The notes: generated by a model from the letters alone, not told the origin. DNA of 40,010 nucleotides from Lachnospiraceae bacterium (GCA_910574805.1 CAJTCV010000026.1:1-40010), one strand, 5' to 3'; counted from the first letter of the stretch, positions 1 through 8,877 are shown. Made by a program: numbers and translations.

Positions 1-801
1 ATAATAAGAGTTATCCTCACCTCGGAAGATGACGGACTCCTTTTTGTCACGTTTAATTTTTCTTTGCTTTATCAGTTCCTCTTTTTCTGCTCGGATGCGT
101 TCCAAGAGTACGGATGCAGGTTCGTCATTTGGGTCTTGTGGTACAAGTTTGCTACGGATGGCGAGGTCGAGGATTTTGGATTTGGTTTGATTGATAATAT
201 TAACAAGCTGATTTTTATCTGCGTTAATTACATCAGCAAAAGCTATGAGTTCCTCTAATTGGTGTACCATTCTTTCCTGTTCTTTAAGTGGCGGAATAGG
301 AAACAGCACAGAACGCACTGTATCAGACTTCAAATTTTTTACCGTTGACCCTGCTGCTAACAAGCTTAGTGTTGTATACATAAAATCCGAACTAAGAGCA
401 TAGTACAAATAGTCTTGATTAAATACAATATCAATATTGCCAATTACGAGCCAGCCGTCATGTATACAGCCATCAGTTTTTAAGATGTAGGGCCTTCCAA
501 AACTCATTGAATTGGTCAATAAAAAATCGCCACTACAAACATATCTGGTTTTAGAAAGTCCCTCTGGCTTAATCTTCTCTTTGGTATGCAAAATGTACTT
601 GCTGTCCTTTGCAGCATCACTTATTTTTATCCAGTTGATGCCTTCAATATCATCAGTCAGAAATTTTTCTATGGGGCGAGGAGAACCACCTCTCGCGATT
701 GTACTTACATTTCCGAGACGTTCCCACGCCCACCCCTCCGGCACCTCGAACGGTATCTCATCCTCAATGCATTTCACGGTTCCGTCCGCAAATTTCTCAT
801 A
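1..801 (-). pseudogene. hsdS: Start-less hsdS cassette (type I restriction specificity subunit), runs off the left edge
   Basis: Read on the minus strand this is one open frame. It begins in a conserved inter-domain segment (YEKFADGTVKCIEDEIPFEV), runs through a target-recognition domain (about residues 20-180), and reaches the conserved helical spacer (KSKILDLAIRSKLVPQDPN, then ERIRAEKEELIKQ) and GEDNSYY, where the second recognition half would begin beyond position 1. HsdS sets the DNA target of type I restriction-modification enzymes. The homology starts abruptly at position 801. Upstream in frame there is only AT-rich DNA with no ATG, GTG or TTG before a stop, so the cassette has no start of its own. 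That is the form of silent partner cassettes in phase-variable hsdS loci. It could also be a simple truncation. Family assignment is firm; the silent-cassette role is inferred. Confidence 0.85.
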
Positions 802-999
802 ATGTAAACTATGTATTATAAAATAAACTTCTAAAATAGATTTGTATTATCTATCATATAGAAAATTTATTTGCTTTTTGAACAAAAGGCAGAGAAAATA
901 TCAGATCTGTTTTCTCACATTTATGTTGGGAAAACTGAAAATCAGTGAACAATGTTTTTAAGGGAGAAAAGCAGATGGTATGACGGGAAAAACCATCAG

Positions 1000-1860
1000 T
1001 TATTCTAAAACCGCCTCACACAGTGCCGCATTCTTCCACACCCGCCTGATCTCGTCCCGCACTTCCATGAGAGCGAAGCCCAGAAGATTCTGTCCTTTCC
1101 ATTTCAGCGGGTCCCGGGCGTTTTCGTTGGTTTTGCCCATCCGGATGCCCCAGACAGCGTCCATCGGGCTGGCTTCTACGAGAATGTCGTCGCCGGTGGA
1201 CAGAAGGTATTTCCGAAGCCCGGGGTTCTGGGTGAATTTCAGAAAGTTGCCGTTCAGAACGATGGAATATTTCACCTGATTCCAGACCGCTTCCTCGAAA
1301 TTTTTAACCTTTCGTCCCAGCGCCTTGATCATCTTCGGATCTTCGCATGCGAGGATCTGCTCCCGGATCTCTTCGTCTCCGAATAATTCGGCCTTGTTCG
1401 CCATCATAAACTGCTCCATGCAGCAGTAGGTATGGGTAATGGACCAGAGATCAGATTTCCACCACTGACCCAGGCAGCTTTCGGTAAGCTGTCCGTCCGG
1501 GGAAGGTTCGGGCTTCCAGAACATGGTGTACTGGAACGTTTTCCCTTCGTCGCAGGCTTTTTGGAGCTGTCCGACGGAATATTTCGGAGTTCCTGCCTCA
1601 TTCCAGAGCTCCATCACATAGTCGTTTCTTTCATAATAACTGCAGGTATCCTCATCCTCCCAGTATCCTTTCCAGGTCAGAGGCTCCGGGAAAAGTTCCT
1701 GATAAGTTTTCTGTTCTTCTTCCGTGAGCCCATCAAACCATGGGGCCCATCTGCAGATATAATCTTCTCCGTAGCCCATTCTCCATCCGATGGAATACCG
1801 TTCGATCTTCGGATAGGCGATCCATGGGGGCGACATGATCTTTTTTTCTTTTAACATCAT
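1000..1860 (-). CDS. NADAR domain protein (YbiA-like)
   Basis: The 286-residue product has an N-terminal segment of about 120 residues rich in Trp and Tyr, followed by a NADAR (DUF1768) domain from about residue 130. Recognisable parts are THTYCCMEQFMMANKA, the helical VKNFEEAVWNQVKY segment, and GDDILVEASPMDAVWGIRMG with its catalytic-region Asp and Trp. NADAR proteins act on ADP-ribose-linked or riboflavin-pathway compounds, either as N-glycosidases that clear damaged intermediates or as ADP-ribose hydrolases. Which applies here cannot be read from sequence. AAGGAGA lies 4 bases before the first of two consecutive ATG codons, so the start is at 1860 or 1857. The gene stands alone, divergent from the next lipoprotein gene, and a weak hairpin (974-997) lies beyond its stop. 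Confidence 0.85.
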   Translation of the reverse strand: MMLKEKKIMSPPWIAYPKIERYSIGWRMGYGEDYICRWAPWFDGLTEEEQKTYQELFPEPLTWKGYWEDEDTCSYYERNDYVMELWNEAGTPKYSVGQLQKACDEGKTFQYTMFWKPEPSPDGQLTESCLGQWWKSDLWSITHTYCCMEQFMMANKAELFGDEEIREQILACEDPKMIKALGRKVKNFEEAVWNQVKYSIVLNGNFLKFTQNPGLRKYLLSTGDDILVEASPMDAVWGIRMGKTNENARDPLKWKGQNLLGFALMEVRDEIRRVWKNAALCEAVLE

Positions 1861-1920
1861 CGTTCTCCTTGTATTGCAATGTGCTTTTTACGCAGTCTCC
1901 GGGGAATGACTGTTATTTTT

Positions 1921-1929
1921 ATTATAGCA
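1921..1929 (-). promoter_or_regulatory. Extended -10 promoter of the NADAR gene
   Basis: On the minus strand TGC is followed directly by a perfect TATAAT (plus-strand ATTATAGCA), about 60 bases before the start codon. This is the extended -10 form. No good -35 hexamer is visible at 17 bases. Confidence 0.5.
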
Positions 1930-2061
1930 TTTTTTCAGGGCATGATCTATATATCCAGTGCTTAAAAATTGCCGAAAAAGTAACGTATGATAAACGGTAC
2001 GGGAGACCGGGAACTACGAGTGCAAAAATTTAGTGCCGTTTATATATCCTGTATTTTTTTA

Positions 2062-2070
2062 TGATATAAT
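2062..2070 (+). promoter_or_regulatory. Extended -10 promoter of the lipoprotein gene
   Basis: TGATATAAT is an extended -10 element with perfect TATAAT, 49 bases upstream of the chosen ATG at 2120. The -35 region is only AT-rich. The 259-bp divergent interval to the NADAR gene holds this promoter and its minus-strand counterpart and nothing else recognisable. Confidence 0.5.
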
Positions 2071-2119
2071 GTTTATCAACTGCAGCGGAGCGGAAATTGA
2101 TGAGAGGAAGGATAAACTT

Positions 2120-3337
2120 ATGATTCGAAGAGTGAAATTTATGGTGTCGGCGCTGTTTCTGGCAGGCATGGTTTCCGCATGCGGACAGGAGCAGGAAACG
2201 ACAGATGAGAGAAGTGTGGAATCAGCTTTTGACAAAGAACAGGAAATCAATGAGGCGGATGAGATACCGGAAGAGGTTCCGAATGCAGGAACCGGGACCG
2301 CTCAGGATTCAAATGCCGGTACAGAGGAAGCATTTTCCGTTGACAAATGGAGCGAACAGTTCGGAGAGTACTGTATTTCAGAGCAGACATTTGAGGTGGA
2401 ATTGAGCGAATATAATGGAAAAGTCTGTTTTGTGCCTTATCGTCCGTCAGAGGACGAAGAGTTTCATATGCAGATTGTTCAGGATAGGAGCATATTTACC
2501 GAAATAAAAGGCCGTGTTCCGGATAACCTTGCGGGAGAATCATTCAAAAGTCTGGACGCAGTCTCTTTTTTCGATGTTAATTATGACGCATATACGGACA
2601 TTGTGCTCATTGAGACATATGGCGATACCAGTTTTGCGGCCATTTACTATGGATTTGCTGCGGACGGAGACGAGTATGAACGGTCTTTCTGGTTTGAGGA
2701 GCGGTTGTCGGAGCGAATCACGGAACAAACGGAGACGCTTACAATTCCGGCCATTCGAGAACTTTTGACAGGAGGCAGAAAAAACGGAACGTTTACCAGT
2801 TATCAGGAGGCATATGAAACGGTGAGCCGGTTGCTGGAACTGGAAGGGGAAGAAAATCTTACCTGCAATCTGATTCAGGTGGACGATGACGGGATTCCGG
2901 AACTGGCGGCAGGGGTCGACGGCTATTACACAGATCTGTATACATATCATGGCGGAACCGTGTATATGCTTATGGACCACTGGGCGTACGGCGCCATGGG
3001 AAATGCCGGATATGAATATGCACCGGGGAAGAACAGTCTGCGGAATTATAATTCAGACTATGCAGGGGCAATCGTGTATACAACATATATGGAGATCAGT
3101 GACAGGCATACGTTGGATGTTACTGTGCAGATCGAGACATTCAATTTTGATGATGTAAATGAAAATGGAGTTCCTGATGAAGATGAGATGGGATCTATGG
3201 GACGATACGGAATCAGCTATATTGACGGAAGGGAAGCATCAGCCGAAGAGTGCGCCGCCTTTGATGCAGGCGGATATGAGCCGATCCCGGGTGATATGAG
3301 CCTTCAGGAACTTCGGGCAGAACTTCAGAAAGGATAA
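2120..3337 (+). CDS. Secreted lipoprotein of unknown function
   Basis: From the ATG at 2120, preceded by AGGAAGG, the 405-residue product begins with a lipoprotein signal peptide: MIRR, a hydrophobic stretch, then the lipobox VSAC. The expected lipidated Cys is residue 17 and anchors it to the outer face of the membrane. A longer reading frame exists upstream, but its extra residues lack a ribosome site and would bury the signal. A Glu/Asp/Thr-rich linker (about residues 18-75) follows. The C-terminal half has a DDDGIPELAAG segment and an acidic DVNENGVPDEDE loop, both resembling Ca-binding or FG-GAP-like loops seen in related Lachnospiraceae lipoproteins. No enzyme motif is recognised. The gene ends at a hairpin shared with the convergent cyclase gene. 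Confidence 0.8.
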   Translation: MIRRVKFMVSALFLAGMVSACGQEQETTDERSVESAFDKEQEINEADEIPEEVPNAGTGTAQDSNAGTEEAFSVDKWSEQFGEYCISEQTFEVELSEYNGKVCFVPYRPSEDEEFHMQIVQDRSIFTEIKGRVPDNLAGESFKSLDAVSFFDVNYDAYTDIVLIETYGDTSFAAIYYGFAADGDEYERSFWFEERLSERITEQTETLTIPAIRELLTGGRKNGTFTSYQEAYETVSRLLELEGEENLTCNLIQVDDDGIPELAAGVDGYYTDLYTYHGGTVYMLMDHWAYGAMGNAGYEYAPGKNSLRNYNSDYAGAIVYTTYMEISDRHTLDVTVQIETFNFDDVNENGVPDEDEMGSMGRYGISYIDGREASAEECAAFDAGGYEPIPGDMSLQELRAELQKG

Positions 3338-3366
3338 AACCGGTTTATTTTTACAAGTGGAAGAAA

Positions 3367-3404
3367 ACTGCCGCAGGACAAGACTGTTTCGGTTCTGCGG
3401 CAGT
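3367..3404. terminator. Bidirectional intrinsic terminator
   Basis: A perfect 10-bp stem (ACTGCCGCAG with CTGCGGCAGT) closes an 18-base loop between convergent genes. The minus-strand read runs into TTTTCTTCC, and the plus-strand read into GTGTTTCTT. It probably serves both the lipoprotein and the cyclase gene. Confidence 0.75.
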
Positions 3405-3411
3405 GTGTTTC

Positions 3412-4164
3412 TTATCCCGTGATCGCCCACACTCTTACCGGAAGCCCGGTGGCGCCTTCGATTCTCGGATAGGATACGATGACGACCGCGCCTGCAGGAG
3501 CCACCTGATCCAGGTTGGTGAGTACCTCCACCTGCAGTTTTCCGCTGTCCAGCACATAACGCTCGCATGTCAGGTCGCCGGTCTTTGCGGCTTCTGCGGA
3601 AGCATCCGTATCCAGGGTTTCATGGCCGTTGGCAGCGGCATGGCGCTCTTCGTAGATATATTTCAGCGCATCCATGGACCAGCCGGGGAAATTTTCTCCG
3701 CCTTCGGCATCCGTACCGGAGAGGGCGTCCATATCCGGCCATTTTTTCGACCAGTCGGTTCTAAGGGCAACCAGAGCGCCGTCCGGAATCGGACCATAGG
3801 TTGCCTCATAGTCTTTGATATCCGCGGAAGTAACTACGTAGGTGGGATTCTTTTTCACTTTTTCCGTCACATCAATGACACAGAGGGGAAAGATCAAATC
3901 TTTGACGCCATAGTTCTCAGACAACTCCCGGTCTTTTACAAAATGTCCCGGAAAATCAATGTGAGTGCCGAACTGTCCCGGAAACTTGAAGGTCTGGATC
4001 AGGCAGTCCAGCATCTCGTTGCCCCAGTCATAACAGACGGGTCCAAGCTCCACGGAGCCTTCCGGGATACCGGCCCAGTAGGGGCTGTCGTTGTTCAGCG
4101 AGTGGGAGAGTTCCACCCAGCGGTATTTTTTTGCTTCTTTTAATGCTTCCCATAATTTGTACAT
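3412..4164 (-). CDS. Cyclase family protein (kynurenine formamidase-like metal hydrolase)
   Basis: The start chosen is the ATG at 4164, with AAGGAGG nine bases ahead, giving 250 residues. The 30 extra codons upstream have no ribosome site. The protein carries the family metal-binding motif as GTHIDFPGHF at about residues 67-76 (the usual HxGTHxDxPxHF, with Gln in place of the leading His), and VVIVSYPRIEG near the C-terminus. The family (PF04199) includes arylformamidase, isatin hydrolase and other amide or ring hydrolases, so the substrate is unknown. Replacement of the first His could change metal binding. An AraC regulator lies upstream on the same strand, 246 bases away, and is a plausible controller. 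Confidence 0.8.
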   Translation of the reverse strand: MYKLWEALKEAKKYRWVELSHSLNNDSPYWAGIPEGSVELGPVCYDWGNEMLDCLIQTFKFPGQFGTHIDFPGHFVKDRELSENYGVKDLIFPLCVIDVTEKVKKNPTYVVTSADIKDYEATYGPIPDGALVALRTDWSKKWPDMDALSGTDAEGGENFPGWSMDALKYIYEERHAAANGHETLDTDASAEAAKTGDLTCERYVLDSGKLQVEVLTNLDQVAPAGAVVIVSYPRIEGATGLPVRVWAITG

Positions 4165-4352
4165 ATGTTGTTCCTCCTTGTCTGAACGGGTTTCTGCGTT
4201 GTCCGGGAATTCTGTTGTCCAGGGACGGTTCCCGGCCTTCCGGCAGGCAGACATGCGTTTGATGTATGGCTGCTTTTGGTCATATTTTATTATGAATGAT
4301 GAAAAAGTGCAATGTATTCCGGGGAAAATTCATAATTTCATGACTGCTGGCG

Positions 4353-4375
4353 AGCCAACAGCCTGTCTGTTGGCT
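4353..4375. repeat. Inverted repeat between the cyclase and AraC genes
   Basis: AGCCAACA and TGTTGGCT form an 8-bp stem around a 7-base loop, flanked by GCTG and CAGC that can extend it. It lies 36 bases beyond the AraC stop codon. There is no T-run on either side, so a factor-independent terminator is doubtful. A transcript-end stabiliser or operator is equally possible. Confidence 0.4.
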
Positions 4376-4410
4376 TTGGCAGCGGAAAACGATCGTCGGA
4401 AGCCGGGTAT

Positions 4411-5271
4411 TCAGGGGGAAAGCGAAGATGAGAGGCTTTCCTTCCGCACCTGAGAAGGCGTGCGTCCATATCGCTTTTTAAAACTCTGATTAAATAATTT
4501 CTGATTTGTAAAGCCGTTGTTTTCCATCAGCCGGGAGATGGACTGATCCGTGTGAAAAAGATCATGATAGAGGTGGGATAACCTCACTTCATTTACGTAT
4601 TCCAGAAAGGAGATTCCCATATTCCTTTTGAAAAAACGACAGAAATATTCCCGCGTAAGACCGGTATGTTCCGCGATCTCTGCGAGGGTCAGGGGCTCGG
4701 CGTAATGGTTGTTGATGTAGGCGATGATCTCCCGGAAGCGTTCCCTTGAAGAGAGCGGCTGTCCGGGCTGCTCCGGAAGGGTACGGACAGAGAAATGCCT
4801 CAGAAGCCGGGCGAACATCTGGAGAATGATTCCCTCTGACTCCAGGGCAGAAAATGGGGAGTCTTCCATGTATAACTGTACCAGAGACCCGGCGAGTCGG
4901 CAGATCTCAAGATAGACAGGAAAATTTTTTTCTGTGATATCTTCCGGAAGACAGCGGATGGCAAGGGACTCGGCATCCGGAACATATTCCAGCAGCTTTG
5001 CTTTGGATATATGGATGCAGACAAACATGGCCGTGGCGTCTGAAGTATGGGTACTGTGGATCTGCCGGGAGTCGATGACGATGACCTGCTTTTTGGGAAG
5101 CTGAAAGGTTTTGTGTTCCACACAGATTTCGCTGCCGCCGTTTAAGTAGTACAGGATCTCCAGCTCGTCATGCCAGTGGGGAGGATGATAGCCGCCGGGA
5201 ACGGAATAGAATCCCAGCTGGATTCCCAGGCTTTTGGTCTCTTTCATGGTTTCATAAAATGCATGGCTCAT
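4411..5271 (-). CDS. AraC family regulator with cupin sensor domain
   Basis: The 286-residue protein opens with an AraC-type cupin sensor (about residues 18-100; HPPHWHDELEILYYLNGG) and closes with a double helix-turn-helix (about residues 175-280; LTLAEIAEHTGLTREYFCRFFK, then GFTNQKLFNQSFKKRYGRTPSQVRK). Such proteins bind a sugar or other small ligand and activate adjacent genes. The nearest gene in the same direction is the cyclase-family hydrolase, and a 58-residue small protein is divergent from it, so either could be its target. Confidence 0.9.
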   Translation of the reverse strand: MSHAFYETMKETKSLGIQLGFYSVPGGYHPPHWHDELEILYYLNGGSEICVEHKTFQLPKKQVIVIDSRQIHSTHTSDATAMFVCIHISKAKLLEYVPDAESLAIRCLPEDITEKNFPVYLEICRLAGSLVQLYMEDSPFSALESEGIILQMFARLLRHFSVRTLPEQPGQPLSSRERFREIIAYINNHYAEPLTLAEIAEHTGLTREYFCRFFKRNMGISFLEYVNEVRLSHLYHDLFHTDQSISRLMENNGFTNQKLFNQSFKKRYGRTPSQVRKESLSSSLSP

Positions 5272-5467
5272 GGATGTTTTCCGCCTTTTCTGCAGATTCC
5301 TGCATTTGTTTTTACCGGATTTATTCTATAGAAATCATCCGGAAAAGTCAATATCGACTTGGAAATGGTCAAATTTCCTACTGTAAAGGTTCTGTTTTTA
5401 ACGGTATGATGGCACTTGTAAAGCAAAGAATAAATTAAGACAGAAAAGGAAGAGTGAGGAAAAAGTT

Positions 5468-5644
5468 ATGACAACAGCAGTATCTGGAAACAGAATGATG
5501 AAACATGCAGTGGAGAGAAAATCCTTAAGAGAAAGATTTGCAGACTATATTGTGGAAAACGGAGCAGAGATTGTCAGCGGAGGACTGGCATTAAACGGCA
5601 ATACAAACGGGATTGCTGTATACCGGATTATGAAAAACAGATAA
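5468..5644 (+). CDS. Small protein of 58 residues, unknown
   Basis: The frame starts MTTAVSGNRMMKHAVERKSL and ends AVYRIMKNR. GAGGAAAAAG precedes the ATG by a few bases and a strong terminator follows at 5757, so this looks like a complete monocistronic gene. The product is basic at both ends, with a possible amphipathic helix at about residues 18-32 and a Gly-rich segment (SGGLALNGNTNG) after it. There is no signal peptide and no Cys. I do not recognise a family. It is divergent from the AraC gene and may belong to its regulon. Confidence 0.6.
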   Translation: MTTAVSGNRMMKHAVERKSLRERFADYIVENGAEIVSGGLALNGNTNGIAVYRIMKNR

Positions 5645-5756
5645 AAGGAAAACGGTTCCATTTGAAGCCGCTCCGTTCATTCTGTCAACGTTTGTAATAT
5701 GCCAGATAAAAGAACAGATGTTCTACCTGAAGACAGAACAGAATCAGCAGGATAAG

Positions 5757-5797
5757 AAAAAGGGATAACCGGCAGGAGATGTCAGTTATCCCTTTTT
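5757..5797. terminator. Bidirectional intrinsic terminator
   Basis: AAAAAGGGATAAC pairs perfectly over 13 bp with GTTATCCCTTTTT across a 15-base loop, giving A-tract and T-tract on both strands. It ends the small-protein gene, and its 3' arm contains the stop codon of the convergent second AraC gene. Confidence 0.85.
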
Positions 5798-7015
5798 CTG
5801 TCTGTGCCGGTCATCCTGAAATTCTTTACGGCCGTATGTTTTCCGGTACTGATGCAGGGTCATGCCGGTACTTTTCTTAAAACGCATACCAAGGTGACTC
5901 TGAGAGGAAAAACCAAGGTAGCTGGCGATCTCGTTGTAGGAGTAACGGGAATAGATCAGCATGTTTTTGACCAGCTTAAGTTTCTCCTGAAAAATATAGT
6001 CGCTGATGGTGATTCCTTCTGTCTTTCGGAAAAGATCCGAGAGATAGTTGGGATTCAAATACAGCTCTTTTGCAATATCTGAGACGGAGATTTTACTATG
6101 GAGATGAGAAAAAATATAGTCTTTGCACAGACTGATATTTGAATTGGTGTTCCGGCATATCTCCGGTGCCGTCCGTTCCCTTTTGATTTCCTGCACCAGA
6201 CAGGCATAATGGTATTCGGCCTGCCGGCCAAGAGAGAGGGCCGCTTCCGGCGAGATGGCTTCCTCGATCCGGTTGATATAACTGTCGCTGAAGGAGTAGG
6301 CGACCTCCGGCATGACGCCTCCTTCCATGGCTGCGCGGGAGGCCAGCGTGACCAGAATGATGCCCAGATTCTGGTTGTTGCGAAGATGCGTTTTTGCCAC
6401 CACACCAAGTTTTCCGATATAATCTTCCGCCCAGCTTTGCTTCAGCGCTTCCAGGTCGCCGTTTCTTATGGCTGCGACCTCCCGCACCTCCTGGTCATAA
6501 GGATTGTGTCTGGACCCCTGTTCCTGATTTTCGAAAACGATCTTCACAAAATGTTCCTGCACGGTGTATTTGATCTGGTCATCCAGATAGTTGACGTCGG
6601 CTGCTTCTTCCATGGTCAGATTTTTCTTATGAAAAAGGTTGTGAAGGAGCAGGGCATCTCGGAGAAGATCAGCGCTTCCGCATGGATGAAGTAAGAGCAG
6701 AGCGTCCGAATGATAGCCGACGCAGGAAATGCGGCGCCGGCAGGCATTGCCGAAGGTCAGAAGAACGGGTCCCAGGACAAGTAACCGCTCCCCGGCGGAG
6801 ACGACGGCATAGGCAGCAGAGGCATCATCCGAGACAAGAACCGGGTGTTCGGAAACGGCGAGGGAGAGCAGCTCCGAAAGCAGCATCTCATTCATCCGGT
6901 CTTCCAGGTCGGCCCGCAGGCAGATGCGCTTTTCCTGTCGGCCTTCCGGTGTGAGAACCCATACGGCGGTATGGAGATTGCGGGACAGATATTCCATGAT
7001 ACAGTCAATATTCAT
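5786..7015 (-). CDS. AraC family regulator, long form
   Basis: The ATG at 7015 is preceded by AGGAGA at 8 bases and gives 409 residues; an upstream extension of 46 codons has no ribosome site. The C-terminal 100 residues are an AraC double helix-turn-helix (ISVSDIAKELYLNPNYLSDLFRK, then YNEIASYLGFSSQSHLGMRFKK). The N-terminal 300 residues are not a cupin. They hold a PAS/GAF-like stretch (about 1-130) and a helical region (about 190-300) seen in other Lachnospiraceae AraC proteins of unknown ligand. No adjacent co-directional target gene is obvious; downstream on the same strand are a terminator and the small protein. Confidence 0.85.
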   Translation of the reverse strand: MNIDCIMEYLSRNLHTAVWVLTPEGRQEKRICLRADLEDRMNEMLLSELLSLAVSEHPVLVSDDASAAYAVVSAGERLLVLGPVLLTFGNACRRRISCVGYHSDALLLLHPCGSADLLRDALLLHNLFHKKNLTMEEAADVNYLDDQIKYTVQEHFVKIVFENQEQGSRHNPYDQEVREVAAIRNGDLEALKQSWAEDYIGKLGVVAKTHLRNNQNLGIILVTLASRAAMEGGVMPEVAYSFSDSYINRIEEAISPEAALSLGRQAEYHYACLVQEIKRERTAPEICRNTNSNISLCKDYIFSHLHSKISVSDIAKELYLNPNYLSDLFRKTEGITISDYIFQEKLKLVKNMLIYSRYSYNEIASYLGFSSQSHLGMRFKKSTGMTLHQYRKTYGRKEFQDDRHRQKKG

Positions 7016-7294
7016 GACTTTTCTCCTGTCTGTTGCCATGGCAGGTAAAGATTTTTTTCTGACCCTGGTTTTTTCATGATCCAAATCGCCTCCATCAATT
7101 TTGATTCTGTACATTCCGCAGCTTCCCGGCAAACGGCAATTCTGATTAGACACTTTTTATAAATTGAATAACTGCTGTATCTTATCTTCAAAAAGTCCGC
7201 AAACGGATGCGGAAAATAGACCTGCTCCACATTTTGAATGTTTTTGTTGATTTACGATGCCTCTGCTAATATGTCAATAAAGTTCTAATAATTC

Positions 7295-7654
7295 TCAATT
7301 CACGGAGGGTATAGATGCTTTCATCTGGCTGTTTTCAAGTCTCCTTAACAATTTATGCTTCATCATATCCGAATTGCATTGTTCTATGAGTGCCTGGTAT
7401 CGTTCCGTTTCTTCTGCCCTGTATACACTCTCTATACAATGTAAAAATGTCCATTCCATTCCAGCCATATGGTCAGTTGGACAACATTTAATAAGAATTT
7501 CAGCTTCTTCCCATGTGACTGGCTTTTGGATGGAAGTGACTGCTTCCGTCCATTCATCCCATATCCGAAAGGCCTTTTTACTGGAAGGCTTACCGCTTTC
7601 AAAGCCTTCCGGTGGAGCTCCTAATTCCTGCACTTTCAAGACAGATTGCTGCAT
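7295..7654 (-). CDS. Hypothetical protein, 119 residues
   Basis: The start at 7654 is set by AAGGAGG ahead of the ATG. The product begins MQQSVLKVQELGAPPEGFES and has a Trp-rich, mostly helical middle (WDEWTEAVTSIQ, WEEAEILIKCC) and no signal or membrane segment. I do not recognise a family; such small acidic/helical proteins are often immunity proteins or orphan island genes. The same frame continues upstream for a further 93 codons interrupted by one stop (see the next entry), so this may be the translated C-terminal part of a once longer protein. Confidence 0.6.
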   Translation of the reverse strand: MQQSVLKVQELGAPPEGFESGKPSSKKAFRIWDEWTEAVTSIQKPVTWEEAEILIKCCPTDHMAGMEWTFLHCIESVYRAEETERYQALIEQCNSDMMKHKLLRRLENSQMKASIPSVN

Positions 7655-7933
7655 TTTATTTTCCTCCTTATAACGTTCGATTTTTCCTGCTGTACGATTC
7701 CATGATCCTCCAGATCCGCTCCATATTTTTGAAAACAGCAAATACAGATATCTTCCTTGATCTGTCATAAAATCTTCTGAAATGATAATCGACTTTCCTG
7801 TTATCTCTTATGGAAGCCTCGCTGCTGCTTTCGCCAACAGCATCATTGGACGGCGCAGTTCGTCTTTGAACCCCGGAAAGCGTTCCTTTTGGCTCAACCC
7901 ATCTTCGATTAGCACTGCATTGACGTTTTCCAT
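7655..7933 (-). pseudogene. Probable degraded 5' part of the adjacent hypothetical gene
   Basis: In the same frame as the 119-residue protein, an ATG at 7933 opens a protein-like sequence (MENVNAVLIEDGLSQKERFP, later FKDELRRPMMLLAKAAARLP). It ends at a TAA (7808-7810) and is open again after it (EITGKSIIISEDFMTDQGRY). A single nonsense change would therefore split one gene of about 212 codons. Alternatively these are two unrelated short frames. The rest of 7934-8021 holds nothing recognisable. Confidence 0.35.
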
Positions 7934-8021
7934 GTTTGATAGGCATGTCAATTATCGATTTTTGTTGCTTAACTTTTTGACAAATGAAAATTTATATTCC
8001 GTTCAAAAATTCATATGATAA

Positions 8022-8465
8022 TTAAAAGATAGTTTTTATATTAATTGTTTTTTCATCTCCTGTTTCCATTTGCATAGTTAATATATCATTTTCTAAGACA
8101 ATATTCGTTATCCAGATACTTCCGTCCCTGTACCATTCTTTCCATTGATTTGTGTTTTTTTCATATTCATATGGAGTATAAGGTGCTTTAAGCTGATAAA
8201 TGATAACTCCACATCCAGCCATTATGCAATATTCTTCGGTTGGTGAAATGATCACTTTTTCAATATCACCATAAAAATCTCCAACAGGTACAATTTGATC
8301 TGATGATTTTATTTTTAATAATACCACTTCATATTCTTTATATATTTCGTAATGTACACTTTCGACTAACTTAACCATGCATAGTTCCCTGGATCTTTCA
8401 ATTGCTAATATTCTCCGTTGTATATCCTCATCCTTTTTATTATTTACAAATTCCAATTTTTTCAC
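8022..8465 (-). CDS. Hypothetical protein, up to 147 residues
   Basis: The longest frame starts at a GTG at 8465 that lies inside a 50-bp repeat and has no Shine-Dalgarno. An internal ATG at 8378 with AGGGA ahead would give 118 residues and is a real alternative. The product is soluble, rich in Ile, Glu and Tyr, with mixed alpha/beta character (EVVLLKIKSSDQIVPVGDFY, WKEWYRDGSIWITNIVLEND). No family is recognised. It belongs to the AT-rich island of small minus-strand genes. Confidence 0.55.
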   Translation of the reverse strand: MKKLEFVNNKKDEDIQRRILAIERSRELCMVKLVESVHYEIYKEYEVVLLKIKSSDQIVPVGDFYGDIEKVIISPTEEYCIMAGCGVIIYQLKAPYTPYEYEKNTNQWKEWYRDGSIWITNIVLENDILTMQMETGDEKTINIKTIF

Positions 8466-8500
8466 AGCTTAAATTTGCTTAAACTGGAATTTAGCGTTTT
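8451..8500 (-). repeat. 50-bp cassette-junction hairpin repeat, copy 1
   Basis: Matches the segment at 11182-11231 at 45 of 50 positions, with unrelated flanks on both sides. It carries a 7-bp stem (plus strand TTAAATT with AATTTAG) around a 12-base loop. Relative to copy 2, the central A-T pair is replaced by C-G, which preserves pairing. The stop codon of the DUF3795 gene occupies repeat positions 41-43, exactly as the DUF3784 stop does in copy 2, and the repeat ends over the possible GTG start of the next gene. Confidence 0.7.
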
Positions 8501-8877
8501 CCTGTCTTAATAAATTCTATCAGTTTTTCCACATCGTCAAAGTTATCATAATCACCAATAATTCCTCTGCGATGATATAGGATTCCTCTCTTTTCATTTT
8601 CCTCAAGACAGTCGAGAAGGTTCTCTATCCCATATCTTTTTATAAACAAAGTAAAACCATATGGTTTGATTTTGTTCAGCAATCCTTTTTTGCAGTCCAT
8701 TTTACAGGCATAACAGCCCGGGAGTTCCATTTCAATGGAGCATTTTCTGTTTTCACATTGGGTGTAGTCGGGACAGTTATCCGAATAACAACCATTGCAG
8801 TTTTCATTCTCTGAACACAGGCAACAGGCAAGTCCACACCTTGAGATTCCCAGTTTTCGTTTCATTTTTATCCTCAT
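8491..8877 (-). CDS. DUF3795 cysteine-rich protein
   Basis: The 128-residue protein has about a dozen Cys, mostly in its first 65 residues (GISRCGLACCLCSENENCNG, then ENRKCSIEMELPGCYACKMD), the pattern of DUF3795. These are small proteins presumed to bind zinc or an Fe-S cluster, with no established function. The ATG at 8877 follows AGAGGAATTG; a TTG one codon earlier is less likely. The stop lies inside the 50-bp hairpin repeat. Confidence 0.75.
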   Translation of the reverse strand: MRIKMKRKLGISRCGLACCLCSENENCNGCYSDNCPDYTQCENRKCSIEMELPGCYACKMDCKKGLLNKIKPYGFTLFIKRYGIENLLDCLEENEKRGILYHRRGIIGDYDNFDDVEKLIEFIKTGKR

